64,000 nt of DNA from Paraspadella gotoi (GCA_051294375.1 CM119269.1:23107497-23171496), one strand, 5' to 3'. Shown: positions 1-12,035, numbered from the stretch's first letter. Program-made: numbers and translations. Notes: generated by a model from the letters alone, not told the origin.

Positions 1-496
1 TTTTTGAACTGCTTGTCCATTTTTGGGATCTTGAGCTATATGTAGAAGCTGCAGATGTAAATTTTTTAAAGCGCCGCGCTTAGTTTTCAGATTGATACAA
101 GGTGCTACAACACGAATTATTTGTTAATTTTTTTAAAAATATTGTATCATAACATATGACCCAGTTGATAGTCTAACAATTTAATCGAAATATATTCTTT
201 TTGAGTCCAAATAAGAACAAATTTGTTTGTTAACAAAAAATTTAATTTTTTATTTAATATTACATTAAATTGATTAAAATGTGTATTTTATACGTAGCAC
301 CCTGTATCTCTCTCGATCCTCCTCGCAGCCCAGAGATCTCTCTTTCTCTCCTGTCTGCCCGACGAATTTAACAAGTGTGACCTTTCCTTCTCTTACTCTA
401 ATGTACCTCTCTCTCTCTCTCTCTTAACCCTCCCTCCTACTAAAATACATCCTCCCCCTTTTCCCTCTCGGCCGACAATCCCCTTCCCAACTGTAG
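1..496. other. AT-rich sequence ending in pyrimidine-rich DNA
   Basis: I see no exon here. The first 300 bases are AT-rich. Positions 300-496 are strongly pyrimidine-rich (CT and CCCTCC runs), ending in the TAG acceptor of the next exon. Confidence 0.5.
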
Positions 497-795
497 TATC
501 TCGTACCACGGTGTCCGTTTGTCACGACCGGGACTACCGGTGCACCCGTTACGAGTCAGAAAACCGTTGCAGAGATTGGCCCAGATGGATGAGGGAGTAT
601 TGTCCCTCTACCTGTGGGTTTTGCTTTCCTGATCAGTCCCCCATACCGGGCTTGACTGACCTCGATAAGACGAAAAAGCATAAACATGGTGCGTTGCGAA
701 CCGGACCCTCCCTTGGCACACTGAGCATGAAATGTATTTTAAAAAAAGTTGTAATGGGGGTTTTGAATGTCTATAATGACACACCGGGTCCTTGA
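497..795 (+). CDS. ShKT-domain exon (partial gene)
   Basis: After a pyrimidine tract and an acceptor at 495-496, an open frame encodes one ShKT domain of about 35 residues. It runs from CHDRDYRC to STCGFC with six cysteines in the expected order, including the terminal CxxTCGFC pattern. ShKT modules were named after a sea-anemone potassium-channel peptide but are common in secreted and membrane animal proteins such as astacin proteases, so the domain alone does not indicate a toxin. No signal peptide is visible. The frame stays open to a stop at 793-795, but the true exon end is unclear: possible donors lie at about 688 and 752. It lies 0.7 kb upstream of the first syndecan exon I recognise and on the same strand. 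It may be a 5' exon of that gene or the end of another gene. Confidence 0.6.
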
Positions 796-1508
796 CGTTT
801 TTATGTTCAGTTGTAATTGATGATTTTACTAACAAAAACAACGCACACTGGGTTTTTTTAAAATTTATGCAGTGTTGTAAAAGAATTGCGATATGTATTA
901 AATTAATAGTTTGAAGAGAGAACAATGTTTTGTTAATAAACAACGGTTTCTTTTTTTCATTTCAGTAGGAAAAAACAAATCGTTTTTTGTTAGCCAATGA
1001 TTTTTTCTTCAAATTTATAACCGCTATATAAAGCTTTCATACAAAGCTCATAGTTTAACAGAAGTTTACTGGGTGGTTGTGTTAGTTTAAAAAAAAAGCA
1101 AAACTGAATTTGTTTAGGTATTAACACCTTTTAGATATACCAATTTGGTTCTTATAACTAAATTCTTTTAATATGAATTTAAATTTTTATAAAACACAGG
1201 TTCTCACTCTTGTCTTCGCACTTTGGTTTCACAGTCGACATAAAAAAGTCACTTTTATGGGATTTCGTTGTTTCACGCACTGGCACCTTAATACAATTGA
1301 TTATATTAAATACTGTTACAGCAATAATCTAATTTTTTTTCCTTTTTTCCCCTACCCTTTTAAACCACCCTTCCCTTAAAACGTTGAAGGCGTTTCAAAA
1401 GTGCCACATAAATCGTCTTCAAAGGTAAAATTTATTTTCATACTCCCCCCAAAGTAGTGTATAGTAGTATAAAGTAGTAATAATGTATAAAAATTCATTT
1501 TATTGTAG

Positions 1509-4500
1509 CCAACAAAGCCCGACCCTACGAAATTCATCACTCGTTATGACGGGGATAGAAACGTAAGTTTTTAGTCAAATGTAAATTTTTAGATATAAAT
1601 TTTTCTTATCCATAAATATTAAATATTCTTAATTTTTTTCTATAAATTGTTTGTATTATTTGTTTTTTTTTTGTTTTTTTTTTTTATAAAAAAAACTTTT
1701 CTTCTCTGAATCGTAAAAAAAGGGGGAACGTCCTCTTAAAACCCTCCATTCTCCGAAGCCCCCTACGAAAATTCCCTCAACCACCGACCCAGTTGTAACT
1801 TCCCCCGTGACATCGTGGGGAGATGATTTTTCTATGGAAGACAATGAAAATGTTAAGGGGGAAACAGCTGATTCCGATTTTGATCGAACTGAGGTAGAAA
1901 ATGGCGAGATTTAAATTTGGCAGATTTAGAAGTTGATTTTTGGCGTTATTGCACATTAACCGACTTGAAACTTTTTTATGAACGATAAATTTCATTTAAT
2001 ATTTTGTACCATTTTGATAGAATATCACTGAGTTTGGGGTAGAAAGGGCACAAGGGTACATATTACGAAATGGTCGAGGGAAGAAGGGTTTGAGTATTAA
2101 AGTAGTTGGTTTAACGTTTAGGATGATTAGGAGTGGATAGCTTTTGGGTTGAAAGGCTTGGTGTATGTTATGTTAGGTTTTGGGTAAAACATTTTTCAAA
2201 ATATTAGCTACAATAAAAGTTTTGGTTTATAATAGTGCAATTTTGCCAAATTTTCAAGACTTGATGTGCGCAAATCGAGATTTAACTTAAAAAGACAGAA
2301 TAAAAGCTTTTTTGTTTTTTTTTAATGTAAAATGTGGAAGGCAGACCCTTCTGTATTTTACATCTCTGGATAATAATATCGATTATTCGAATGTTTAGCA
2401 AACTGGAACTATAATTACCACTAAACAATTAAAAAAGATCTCACATTGTAAATTTACCAAGCTGTAAGTTAGACGTTCGGAGTTTTTGTAGATTAGATTT
2501 AAAATATCAAACTTTGTTTATTATAATTTAATTGAATATCTCCTCAGTCGAATTTTGACGACAACACGAATAAAATTCATCATGACGGGAAGACCGCCTA
2601 CGATAGAGAAAACGGTGAGCGATCCATTTTTTTCTTTTGACTTTTGTTTTTTTGTGTTTTGTCAATTTCGATTCATTCAAACTGTTTAAGATTATATGTT
2701 AAATTGTTTGAGATTTTAAGCCCGTGACTTGTAATGTTTGTATGGGCGGTGCAAAAGCATAAAATGTAAATATAGTACTGTATAATTTTAGTGTACTGTT
2801 GGTGACGGAATGATTTTAACTTGTTGAAAATCTATTTAAACGAAGTTTTAAAAAGTCCAAAATTTTTTTTTATTAATTTCGAAACCATTATTAACAAATC
2901 CAATAATAAAAAGAATTAAAAAAAAAAGACATGGATTAATTTATTTTAATTTGAAGTCAATATTAATTACGTAAATTGTTCTCTTTTTTTAAACAGAATA
3001 TGATCGTAACGAAATCCCTAGTATAGGAAAAGCCGTCATGGGCCCGAAGCATCAGCATCATGGTGGAAGTTTATGGACGCAGCCGGGCATCTTAGCAGGT
3101 GATCGGTGATTGGCTGGTGATTAATCACTTGCCAGGGTTCTTGAGTTAATTGGTTTTCTTTTTCATATGCATGAAGCTGTTTTTTTATTTTTTTTTTTTT
3201 TAATAAAAAGCCAGTCAAAATAAAAGACCTTAATGCGGTTTTATTTTAATAATACTGTATCTACTTTCTTACACAAAACAAAATTTTCACTCTTTCATGA
3301 CTTTGGCAATTTGATGTCGCTGCTTAAAAAAAAATACAGTGTGTAAGTCAAAAAAAAGTCAATTTTTTCTTTTTCCGGGTTTCTTGCGAATAGTACCGTA
3401 GTTGTAGGGCAAATGATTTCCTTGATCATTAAAAAAATCATTGATTTGCACAAAATTAATATTGTAATATTTCGACAATCAAAGTCTACTACAAATTGAA
3501 GGCCTTTACATTTAATGTAATATTAATTTTCACTTTGGTCAGGGTCGTCAGTTTTTAAATATTTGGGTAATTTAAAAACTTGAATTGTCGAAATTGCTGT
3601 GTAATCTGACAAAGATCTACAATGTTTAGGGAGGAAATGTACCCTTCATTTCGTATATGGTCCTTTTTATTCATTCAAAATAAGTTTTCCAAAATTTCTT
3701 TTGAAAAATGAGGGTTTTTTTTTTTTATTAAGAAAAAGGTTCTTTTTAAGCATGTCGTGGTACATGGCTCCGGAGGGTAAAATCCCATTTTGATGGGCAA
3801 TAGATGGTAATAGTTTTATAATTTAAGGGAATATTATGTGATATATTCTGCATTTATTATTACTTTCTGTAACAGAAATTGATTTTGAATCTCCATTGTT
3901 TTAAATGGCGGGGAAGATAGGGAAAGTATGAGAAAAATTTAAGAAAAGAGAGGGAGAGAAAGAAAGAAAATAAAGAGGGAGAAAGATACAGATACACAAA
4001 AAGAGAAGTGTTACTAACCAATTGTTAAGTCTATTTTTTTTCAGTAGTCAAAAAAAAAAAAAATAAAATAGTTGAAGTTTATAAGGAAAGTAACTGACAT
4101 TTGAAACTGACACTTCATACTTCACAATTCTATTAAATTAATTGTGATATCAAGGTTTTCAATGTCGTTTTTAAAAGCTAGTGCATTTTCAAACAACGAA
4201 TTTCACTTAATGGTTCCTTTATTCGAGGTAATAATATCCATTTATTGTGAGAATAATAGTTAAATTTTTTGAATGATAGATATGTAATCGAGTTGAGATT
4301 AAGGTCATAGAAACTTGTAACGTCATTGGTTAGGATACCTCATCTTTAATCTTTAGTACAAAAAAAATATAATTTTATATATTTTAAACCGACTCCCTTC
4401 CCTGCTTTGCCCTCATAGCTTAAATCAATATGCAGAACCCTCCTAAAATTGTAAAATATCAATTAAACGTAATTCAACGTATAGACCCGTTAGACGTAAC

Positions 4501-5719
4501 CTCGATTTTATTCTCGATTAACATCGGTAGACCTTGATTCCATAATCCTGCATAATTTGCTGTGCGGAATGTTTTCATTTACATTTAATTATTAAAATAA
4601 AAAAACAATCTACAAACCGAATATGAAATTTAACTTGTTGCGTTAGTTTGATCTTATTTCCCCCCCTGCAAAAATTGTTTAACAAAATTAATTAAATTCG
4701 CGTGTGCTAAATGTGTGACAATTAATTTACGAATCGCTCGTCTGTTTGGTTACTGATTTTTTTAATTCAGAATTAAAAATAAATTAGATATTAAAAATTT
4801 TAAAAATAGCATCTCTTTTATTAAAGACTTATTAATTAAAATTTTTTAAAAAGATCTATCCCGCTCCCCAACTATATTTTTGTTTTAGTTTTTTTCTTTT
4901 GTCTTTTGTTTATTTTTTTTTTGGTTTTTCGATTCAGCCGTCATCGGCGCTGCGGTCGTGGGATTGCTCTGCGCCGTCCTTCTTGTCATGTTCATCGTTT
5001 ATCGAATGAGAAAGAAGGACGAAGGTGAGATGGGAACCGGTTGGGGATGGGAACTGGTTGGGAATGGGAGCTGGTTGGGGATGGAAACTGATTGGGTATG
5101 GGAGTGGTTTGGGGATAGGAACTGATTGGGGATGGGAAACATGGTTATGGCTTATGGAACTGGTTGGATGGGAACTGTTTGGGGATGGGAAACTGGTTGG
5201 GATGGGAATGGTTGGGGATGGGAGCTGGTTGGGGATGGAAACTGATTGGGGATGGAAACTTGTTGGGAATGGAGCTTGTTGGGATAGGAACTGATTGGGG
5301 ATGGAAACTGGTTGGTATGGGAACTGTTGGGGATGGGAACTGATTAGGAAGGGGAATCTGGTTGGGGATGGGAACTGTTGGGTAATGGGAACTGTTGGGG
5401 ATGGGGAACTGATGGAGATGGGGAACTGGTTGGTTATGGGAACTGGTTGGGTATGGGAACTGGTTGGGGTAGGGAACTGTTGGGGATGGGAACTGGATTG
5501 GGGATGGGAACTGGTTGGGGATGGGAAACTGTAGTCAAACAAACATTTTCATTGGGATGTCCAAAAAAAATACCCTCGATTCAGACGCTGGTTCCGTTTT
5601 CCGTAACCAATTTTCCTATCAATTCTTGTTAAGGCTCCTACGATTTGGACGAAACGACGAAACGGTCGCCGCGAATCAACGGTTATCAGAGGACGAATCA
5701 ACACGAGTTTTACGCGTGA
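1509..5719 (+). CDS. SDC: Syndecan, 3' part (ectodomain, transmembrane and cytoplasmic exons)
   Basis: Syndecan is a type I heparan-sulfate proteoglycan that acts as a co-receptor and adhesion receptor. Six exons join in frame: 1509-1562, 1759-1893, 2548-2614, 2997-3098, 4938-5024 and 5634-5719. The first four encode an acidic, disordered ectodomain (for example DDFSMEDNE and DSDFD). The fifth encodes the transmembrane segment VIGAAVVGLLCAVLLVMFIV followed by the invariant C1 motif YRMRKKDEGSY, split by the last intron. The last exon supplies the variable region and the C-terminal PDZ ligand EFYA, then TGA. The glycine-rich dimerisation pattern (GAAVVG) is present. No clear Ser-Gly glycosaminoglycan site lies in these exons, so attachment sites and the signal peptide must be further 5'. 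A possible AATAAA lies at 6039-6044. Family and 3' structure are secure; the 5' end is missing. Confidence 0.93.
5030..5530 (+). repeat. G-rich minisatellite in the last syndecan intron
   Basis: About 500 bases are built from degenerate 16-19 bp units of the type GGGGATGGGAACTGGTT. It fills most of the intron between the transmembrane exon and the EFYA exon. On the RNA-sense strand nearly every unit carries two runs of three or four G, so many four-run combinations could form G-quadruplexes. The long open frames across it on both strands are by-products of the repeat. Confidence 0.9.
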
Positions 5720-6069
5720 GAGAGACGACGATGACGACGACGATAATGTAGACGAAGACGACGACGATGAGGACGACGACGACGATAAAGACAACGACTC
5801 CAGCGCCACCACTTAAACTTTCAAACTTCTTCCCTCCAAAACGGATTTAAAAACAAAAAACAAAACAAAAACTCAGTTCCGTTCTTCCTCATCCCTTTTC
5901 CGCAGTTCCCTCCCTCCTTGATCCTCTTCCTCCCTCCCTCGCCCCCCCAGGTCTGTCTCCCCCCGCCCCCCAAAAAAAAATATTTCCCTCCCCATCATCC
6001 ATCTTTCTCATTCCTCTTCTCTTTGCGTCTTAAGGGAAAATAAATTAATTTCTGAGACGCGATTTTCTC
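5720..6069 (+). other. Syndecan 3' UTR with GAC/GAT repeat
   Basis: Directly after the stop, about 85 bases are an imperfect (GAC/GAT)n tract, which would read as poly-Asp in the neighbouring frame. It is followed by pyrimidine-rich sequence and a possible polyadenylation signal at 6039-6044. Confidence 0.6.
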
Positions 6070-6307
6070 TTTGATCAGAGATTCTTTGCTTGTCCCGCCG
6101 CTGTTCTCTCTGCTTATCTCCCCCTCCACTGTTTGTCCCTCTCTCTCTGCTTGTCCATCTTCTCTGCTTGTCCCTCTCTCTCTGCTTGTCTCTCTCTTTA
6201 GCCCTTCATCCTTATTTCTAGAAAGAATATGCTCCTTCCTTAATCCTCTCTCCCTCTTCTTTCTCCCTCTTCCCCTTGAATCCTTTTACCCCCCTCTTCT
6301 CTACATG

Positions 6308-6363
<56 letters not shown>

Positions 6364-6734
6364 TCTCAACCCTTTTCTCTCTCTCTCTCAACCCTTTCTC
6401 TCTCTCTCTCAACCCTTTCTCTCTCTCATTAAAATTCAGCTACATTTTCTCATTTTTTTTTTTGGTTTGGATTCAAAACACTTAGTACTTATTTTACAAT
6501 ATTTTACATTTTGTTTTAAAACGGCTAAAAAAACCATCGCGCATCCGAAAAAGAGGCGATTTTAATTTTATCTCTACATTTGGTTCGTTAGAACCGAAAT
6601 TTTGTTCTTTAAAACCGAACGAGGTTGAAAAATGTTCATTCTCTGATAACGAAATTTCGAGAGGCGTTTAAACCGATTTCGCTCATCTCTCGGGAACTGG
6701 TTGGTTATGGAACTTGGTATGGGAGGTTGGTGGA

Positions 6735-7540
6735 CTGTTGGGGATGGGAACTGGTTGGGGATGGGAAACTGTAGTCAAACAAACATTTTCATTGGGAGTC
6801 CAAAAAAAAATACCCTCGATTCAGACGCTGGTTCCGTTTTTCCGTAACCAATTTTCCTATCAATTCTTGTTAAGGGCTCCTACGATTTGGACGAACGACG
6901 AAACGGTCGCCGGCGAATCAACGGTTATCAGAGGACGAATCAACACGAGTTTTACGCGTGAGAGAGACGACGATGACGACGACGATAATGTAGACGAAGA
7001 CGACGACGATGAGGACGACGACGACGATAAAGACAACGACTCCAGCGCCACCACTTAAACTTTCAAACTTCTTCCCTCCAAAACGGATTTAAAAACAAAA
7101 AACAAAACAAAAACTCAGTTCCGTTCTTCCTCATCCCTTCCGAGTTCCCTCCCTCCTTGACTCCTCTCTCCTCCCTGCCTTCCTCCCCCCAGGTCATGTC
7201 TCCCCCCGCCCCCCCCAAAAAAAAATATTTCCCTCCCCATCATCCATCTTTCTCATTCCTCTTCTCTTTGCTCTTAAGGGAAAATAAATTAATTTCTGAG
7301 ACGCGATTTTCTCTCTTTGATCAGAGATTCTTTGCTTGTCCCCCCATTTCTCTCTGCTTATCTCCCCCTCCACTGTCTTGTCCCTCTCTCTCTGCTTGTC
7401 CATCTCTCTCTGCTTGTCCCTCTCTCTCTGCTGTGTCTCTCTCTTTAGCCCTTCATCCTTACTGTTTAGAAAGAATATGCTCCTTCCTTAATCTCTCTCT
7501 CCCTCTTCTTTCTCCCTCTTCCCCTTGAATCCCTTTTACC

Positions 7541-7600
<60 letters not shown>

Positions 7601-7935
7601 CTCTCTCTTCTCAACCCTTTCTCTCTCTCTCTCTCAACCCTTTCTCTCTCTCTCTCAACCCTTTCTCTCTCTCATTAAAATTCCAGCTACATTTTCTCAT
7701 TTTTTTTTTTGGTTTGGATTCAAAACACTTAGTACTTATTTTACAATATTTTACATTTTGTTTTAAAACGGCTAAAAAAACCATCGGCGCATCCGAAAAA
7801 GAGGCGATTTTAATTTTATCTCTACATTTGGTTCGTTAGAACCGAAATTTTTGTTCTTTTAAAACCGAACGAGGTTGAAAAATGTTCATTCTCTGATAAC
7901 GAAATTTCGAGAGGCGTTTAAACCGATTTCTGCTC
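6735..7935 (+). pseudogene. Indel-ridden duplicate of the syndecan last exon and downstream DNA
   Basis: This segment repeats about 5490-6690 almost base for base, including the intron end, the terminal exon, the GAC tract and the CT-rich tail. Single-base insertions and deletions are scattered through it. In the exon copy (from about 6874) an extra G near the acceptor and a lost A in the DET codons break the frame, so an intact EFYA reading frame is not reached from the splice site. The 25-N gap 300 bases further on and the indel-type differences suggest an assembly duplicate and not a true second exon. Confidence 0.8.
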
Positions 7936-7943
7936 ATCTCTCT

Positions 7944-8018
<75 letters not shown>

Positions 8019-8083
8019 GTTATATATTTTTTTTTTCGCCTTACCTTATTCTGTCTTTTTTGTTCGACCTGAACATACCGGTT

Positions 8084-8140
<57 letters not shown>

Positions 8141-8153
8141 TCTCTCTCTCTCT
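7545..8153. repeat. Long (CT)n arrays
   Basis: Near-pure CT tracts lie at 7545-7612, 7933-8013 and 8085-8153, separated by partly unique sequence. Confidence 0.95.
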
Positions 8154-8233
8154 GTTCACATTTACCCATCATTCCCCCTAAAAAAAAAGAAATAAACTGT
8201 CTCCGCCCCGACGTTCTCATCATTTTCCAAAAA

Positions 8234-8258
8234 NNNNNNNNNNNNNNNNNNNNNNNNN
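8234..8258. other. Assembly gap of 25 N
   Basis: Run of 25 N. A duplicated, error-rich segment lies just upstream of it. Confidence 0.99.
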
Positions 8259-8632
8259 AAAAATGTAGTTTTAAAAAAAATCTTTCCATCAAAAACCGTT
8301 TGTTTGTTTAGTAAATAACATTTCGTGTAGTTTTGTTATTTTTATCCGTCGCTTTTCAATTAAGTTCAAATCTTAAATGAAACTAGTTATTAAATACTTG
8401 AGAAATTGTGGACATTGAAAATAATTTTATTTTTAAATAATAAGTTTATATTTTTAAAATATACCCCAAAAAACTGCCCATATTCAAAATGAGAAATGAA
8501 TTATTTTTTTTATTTAATCCGCCCATCAGTTTTAGAACGCAACATTTGAACTAAATTATAAATTTTATACATTTATAAGTATAAAAAATTCAAGATTTGA
8601 ACTTTGAACAAAAGCGAAAGTGCAATGAATCA

Positions 8633-8635
<3 letters not shown>

Positions 8636-8682
<47 letters not shown>
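8636..8682. repeat. (GA)n microsatellite
   Basis: Uninterrupted GA repeat of about 47 bases. Confidence 0.95.
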
Positions 8683-8686
<4 letters not shown>

Positions 8687-8689
8687 GTA

Positions 8690-10200
8690 CCTGTGATTTT
8701 TTCCCCATCGTGCAGCTTTTTTTAATGCATCGTTTATTTACTTAATAACAAACAAAAAACTTTTTCCAGTTTTAAATGCTTTGTATCTTCGGTCCGTAGG
8801 TCCGTATATACGTACGAAAACCCGTACGTATGTATACACAATTATATTTAAAAAGTGATTGTAGAAAAGAATGTTTTGTCTATTGAATGCATTTTTCTGT
8901 TACTTGGAAAATGAAAAAAAACAAAAGAGACTCCGACATGCAATTACAACTTTTTGCCTCAGTTTGATTTATTAAAAAAGGCACTCTTTTTGCAAAAGCG
9001 ACCGATTTCAATTAGAATTAAAGAATTTCTTAAAAATTAGGGTTAAAAATGAAAATTTTGAATTAAAAAAATATTAATATTAAATTGACGTATTAGGAAA
9101 CAAAGTTGGGCGCTTTTGGAAAATGGTATCAAAAAATATTCCTTGTTCATTTTGTTGTCTCATTCTTTTCCCCTTATTTAGGTAATGCAATATTACGTTC
9201 CTATTAATTTTAATTCTTTCACATGTCAAGAATAAAAATGTCGATTAGTTTAATTTTTTTTAGTTTGTAAAGTTTAAAATTGAAAAAAAAAATATTTCAG
9301 TTCTGCTAATAAGTTCTGAACGCGTTTTCCAGAATTAAAAGTAGTGTAAAATGTCTGTAAATTGGTTTAGCATGATGTATTATATTCATAAAGCATATAT
9401 ACGTTTTTGTTGAATGCATAAAATAAAAGAATTTATGCAAATTTTTTGAGTATCTGCGACGTTGTGTGTTGATAATTTGCCATAATTTCAGAGACAAAAA
9501 AAACAAAATTAATAAATTATCTCGCCTGTAGATTTCTCTCTTTTTTTCAAAACAAATTGGTCAAACTTCTTTTTAACGACAATCCTGTTTTTTATTTGTT
9601 ACTTATGATTTTTTTTTTTAAATAGAAGTGATTATATGAAAACTGGTTTATTATTGATTATGACAATTGATTTACAGAGTTCAGTTGATTTTACTGCTGC
9701 ACAGTTAATTTCATATTTTGAATACCGCATTATTTCAAAAGGGTAGGGTAAGTAATATTTTAATTAGCCTCCAATTTAGTAATTAACTTTCATTCAAATT
9801 TTGTCTCTCTAAATATTCTTAGTCTCAAAGTTTAATATCTTGTAGATTCTCAGAGCTCGGCTCATACTTTGTAAACATTTAGTGAATTAGATAAACAAAG
9901 GAAGAGAGACGGGAAGGAGGCAGAGAATTAAGTGCATTCCATTTTTAGATCTCAAGGGATTAAGACACACTATTTTATCATGGTTTAAAATTACATTTAC
10001 AACTGGGGCAAATCTACAATTATTTCAGGTAACTTCAAAAACTAATTAGACAGACTATGCATAGTTCAGCTCTCTATCCGTCATCTATTGAGGGCCAAAG
10101 ACCACGTTACCAACATTAGGGTAAGGGTTCGTTGAGTTTAAACTAAAGTATTTCTCATTCGGCTTAATTTTTTTAGAATTTTGTTTAACAAAGTTTAATT
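8690..10200. other. AT-rich intergenic DNA, no gene seen
   Basis: No exon-like GC-rich patch. A short piece near 9098-9125 resembles one end of the dispersed telomere-like-core element seen elsewhere (GGGCGCTTTTGGAAAA). Confidence 0.5.
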
Positions 10201-10223
10201 TTATTTTTGCAACGAATTTTATT

Positions 10224-10287
10224 GTTACAAGAGCAGACATGTTTCGGCTCACAGTACGAGCCTTCATCAGCGCATATGAGTTGTGAG
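10224..10287 (-). ncRNA. Hammerhead-ribozyme-like motif
   Basis: The minus strand carries CTGATGA, then a hairpin with a perfect 5-bp stem (GGCTC/GAGCC, 7-base loop), then GAAAC, then ATGTC. This is the order of the hammerhead core with a minimal stem III ending in the GUC cleavage triplet. Flanking sequence can form stem I: GCG/UGC next to the core, an internal loop, then ACAA/UUGU. One extra A sits between CTGATGA and stem II, which departs from the textbook core. Such minimal type I hammerheads occur in Penelope-like elements and retrozymes of invertebrates. No reverse transcriptase is visible beside it. Catalytic activity is inferred only. Confidence 0.5.
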
Positions 10288-10850
10288 GTTGAATTTTGTT
10301 AAAATTTGAGTTGGAAAAAACTTTTTTCATTGATAAAAGATCATTTTCTTTTTTTGGGAATTTATTTTCTGACCATCATAAATTTGGGTGTTTTATTTAT
10401 GGTTATAAATTTATAAATTTGGGTTTAATTTATGATTTTTCCCCATCCATATATTTCTTTGGACAGACTTTGGTGGTTTAAGGCCTCCATCACTCTTACA
10501 AGATATTAACATAGCAATTCCAGCAAAGCTTTCAATCCAGACTCTCTGATTGGTTTGTTCACTCCCTAAGTATATTTTGTTTCATATTTAAATTAAGTTT
10601 ACTTAAGATTGATACTAGTTAAAACTTAAAAGCAATTTTTATCTTCTTCGAATATTAATTAATATAATTATGTTGACAGATGAGGAGCAGATAAGCGTAA
10701 TTTATTTTCTTAAAATTCAAATTCATTGAGACGAATGAAATTTTAAAAATAATACAACAATAGCAACTGATATTTCAACGTATTTTAATCAAGTCTAGCG
10801 CGAGATCCGAATGTCAAACGACAGTTATATTTAATAAACAATACATTTAA

Positions 10851-10967
10851 CTATATCTCCATGAGATGGCGACGGAGACGATCCAAGTGGCAAGAATTCG
10901 CGAGGTCCAGAGATTTCTGTTCACGGAACTTCGCCAAGAAGAAGCGGATGAGACGCAATCTTGATCG
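10851..10967 (-). CDS. Candidate terminal exon of an unknown gene
   Basis: On the minus strand a T-rich tract and CTAG acceptor precede a phase-0 open frame of 38 codons ending in TAG. Codons have high third-position GC, as in proven exons of this window, in a strongly AT-rich setting. The peptide is basic and helical-looking (IRFFLAKFREQKSLDLA, RLRRHLMEI at the C terminus). I do not recognise it. Upstream exons should lie at higher coordinates, but the next minus-strand gene (12036-14724) already has its own stop. It could be an orphan exon or a relic. A 32-codon plus-strand frame over the same patch is less convincing. Confidence 0.4.
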   Translation of the reverse strand, partial: RSRLRLIRFFLAKFREQKSLDLANSCHLDRLRRHLMEI

Positions 10968-11192
10968 CTAGATGTTAATAAGAAAAAAATATTATGAATC
11001 CCTATTTTAGAATATGATCACTTTTGTCAACCCCATAACTTTGTCAGCTAAAATTCTTCATGAGGAAATTTAAAAAAAAAAATGAAATCATTAGCCCAGT
11101 TTCGATTTGTAATACATAACGAATTACTAGTCTCACATCGCCTTTGTCATTCTTTTTTATCTTCCCTGTCATTGATATCTCCTCAGGTCATC

Positions 11193-11202
11193 NNNNNNNN
11201 NN
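11193..11202. other. Assembly gap of 10 N flanked by the same ~80 bp
   Basis: About 80 bases before the gap (from 11112) recur after it (to 11282) with few mismatches, as expected for two contig ends that overlap but were not merged. Confidence 0.95.
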
Positions 11203-11274
11203 ACATAACGAATTACAAGTCTCACATCGCCTTTGTCATTCTTTTTTATCGCCCCTGTCATTGACATCTCCTCA

Positions 11275-12010
11275 GGTCATCATCGCCACTATCATAGTTA
11301 TCATAGTTATCATAGTATCAGTGTCGGGAAGAAACTTTCGTGAAGATTCATCATAGGACTTTTATTCTTTTGAATATTTATTCATTGACAAATAAAACAT
11401 TTCACTACGTGTCTACTGTCTATTCATTTATCATTGCCTTTCCTTTTCAGCTATCATGAGTTATTAATGATTATAGGAGAGGTGTTGGGTTACTGATAGG
11501 TTATGTGGTTCTTGATCATTGCGTTTCTCTTCTGATCGGAGATCGGACTTGGTTGAAACGAGACATTCTGCCACGCCTTGACTTTTAGTGACACTCCTTT
11601 GGTCACCCCACACTTATCATTACCCGTTAGGGGGTACGCAGGATTCGCCCCCTAACACTGGTGCATCGTCCTTTATCCACACTGAGTGAAGAACCCGGTA
11701 ATCTCTATCATTGCCCCTATCATAACTTCTATCATAGTCCCGGTAATCTCTATCATATCCCTTACTATCCACTATGCCGCCTATCATAACCCCTAAAATC
11801 ACACTTATCATCACTCCTGTCCTCCCTGTCATAACTTCTATCATCACCCCTATCATCTTCCCTTTCCTCACTATCATCACGACTATCATAACTTTTATCA
11901 TCGCTATTATCATCCCCTTTGTCATGGCCATTATCCACGGAATCATCCCCCTATCATAACCCACTATCATAATCCCGATCATCGTTTCTATCATAACTCC
12001 AATCACATCA
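11275..12010. repeat. Degenerate CTATCATAACYC minisatellite
   Basis: Clusters of degenerate units around CTATCAT (CTATCATAACCC, ATCATAGTT) occur at 11275-11325 and 11690-12010. They lie just 3' of the first NTR-like gene. The Met/Ile-rich open frames across it are repeat artefacts. Confidence 0.8.
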
Positions 12011-12035
12011 TCTTATCACCTCCCACTCTCTATCA

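Noticed and set aside
4934-5542. 202-codon minus-strand Ser/Pro-rich frame
   Set aside because: Lies entirely on the syndecan intron minisatellite and antisense to the transmembrane exon; no non-repeat sequence.
6071-6565. 164-codon Leu/Ser-rich frame
   Set aside because: Product of CT-rich repeats downstream of syndecan.
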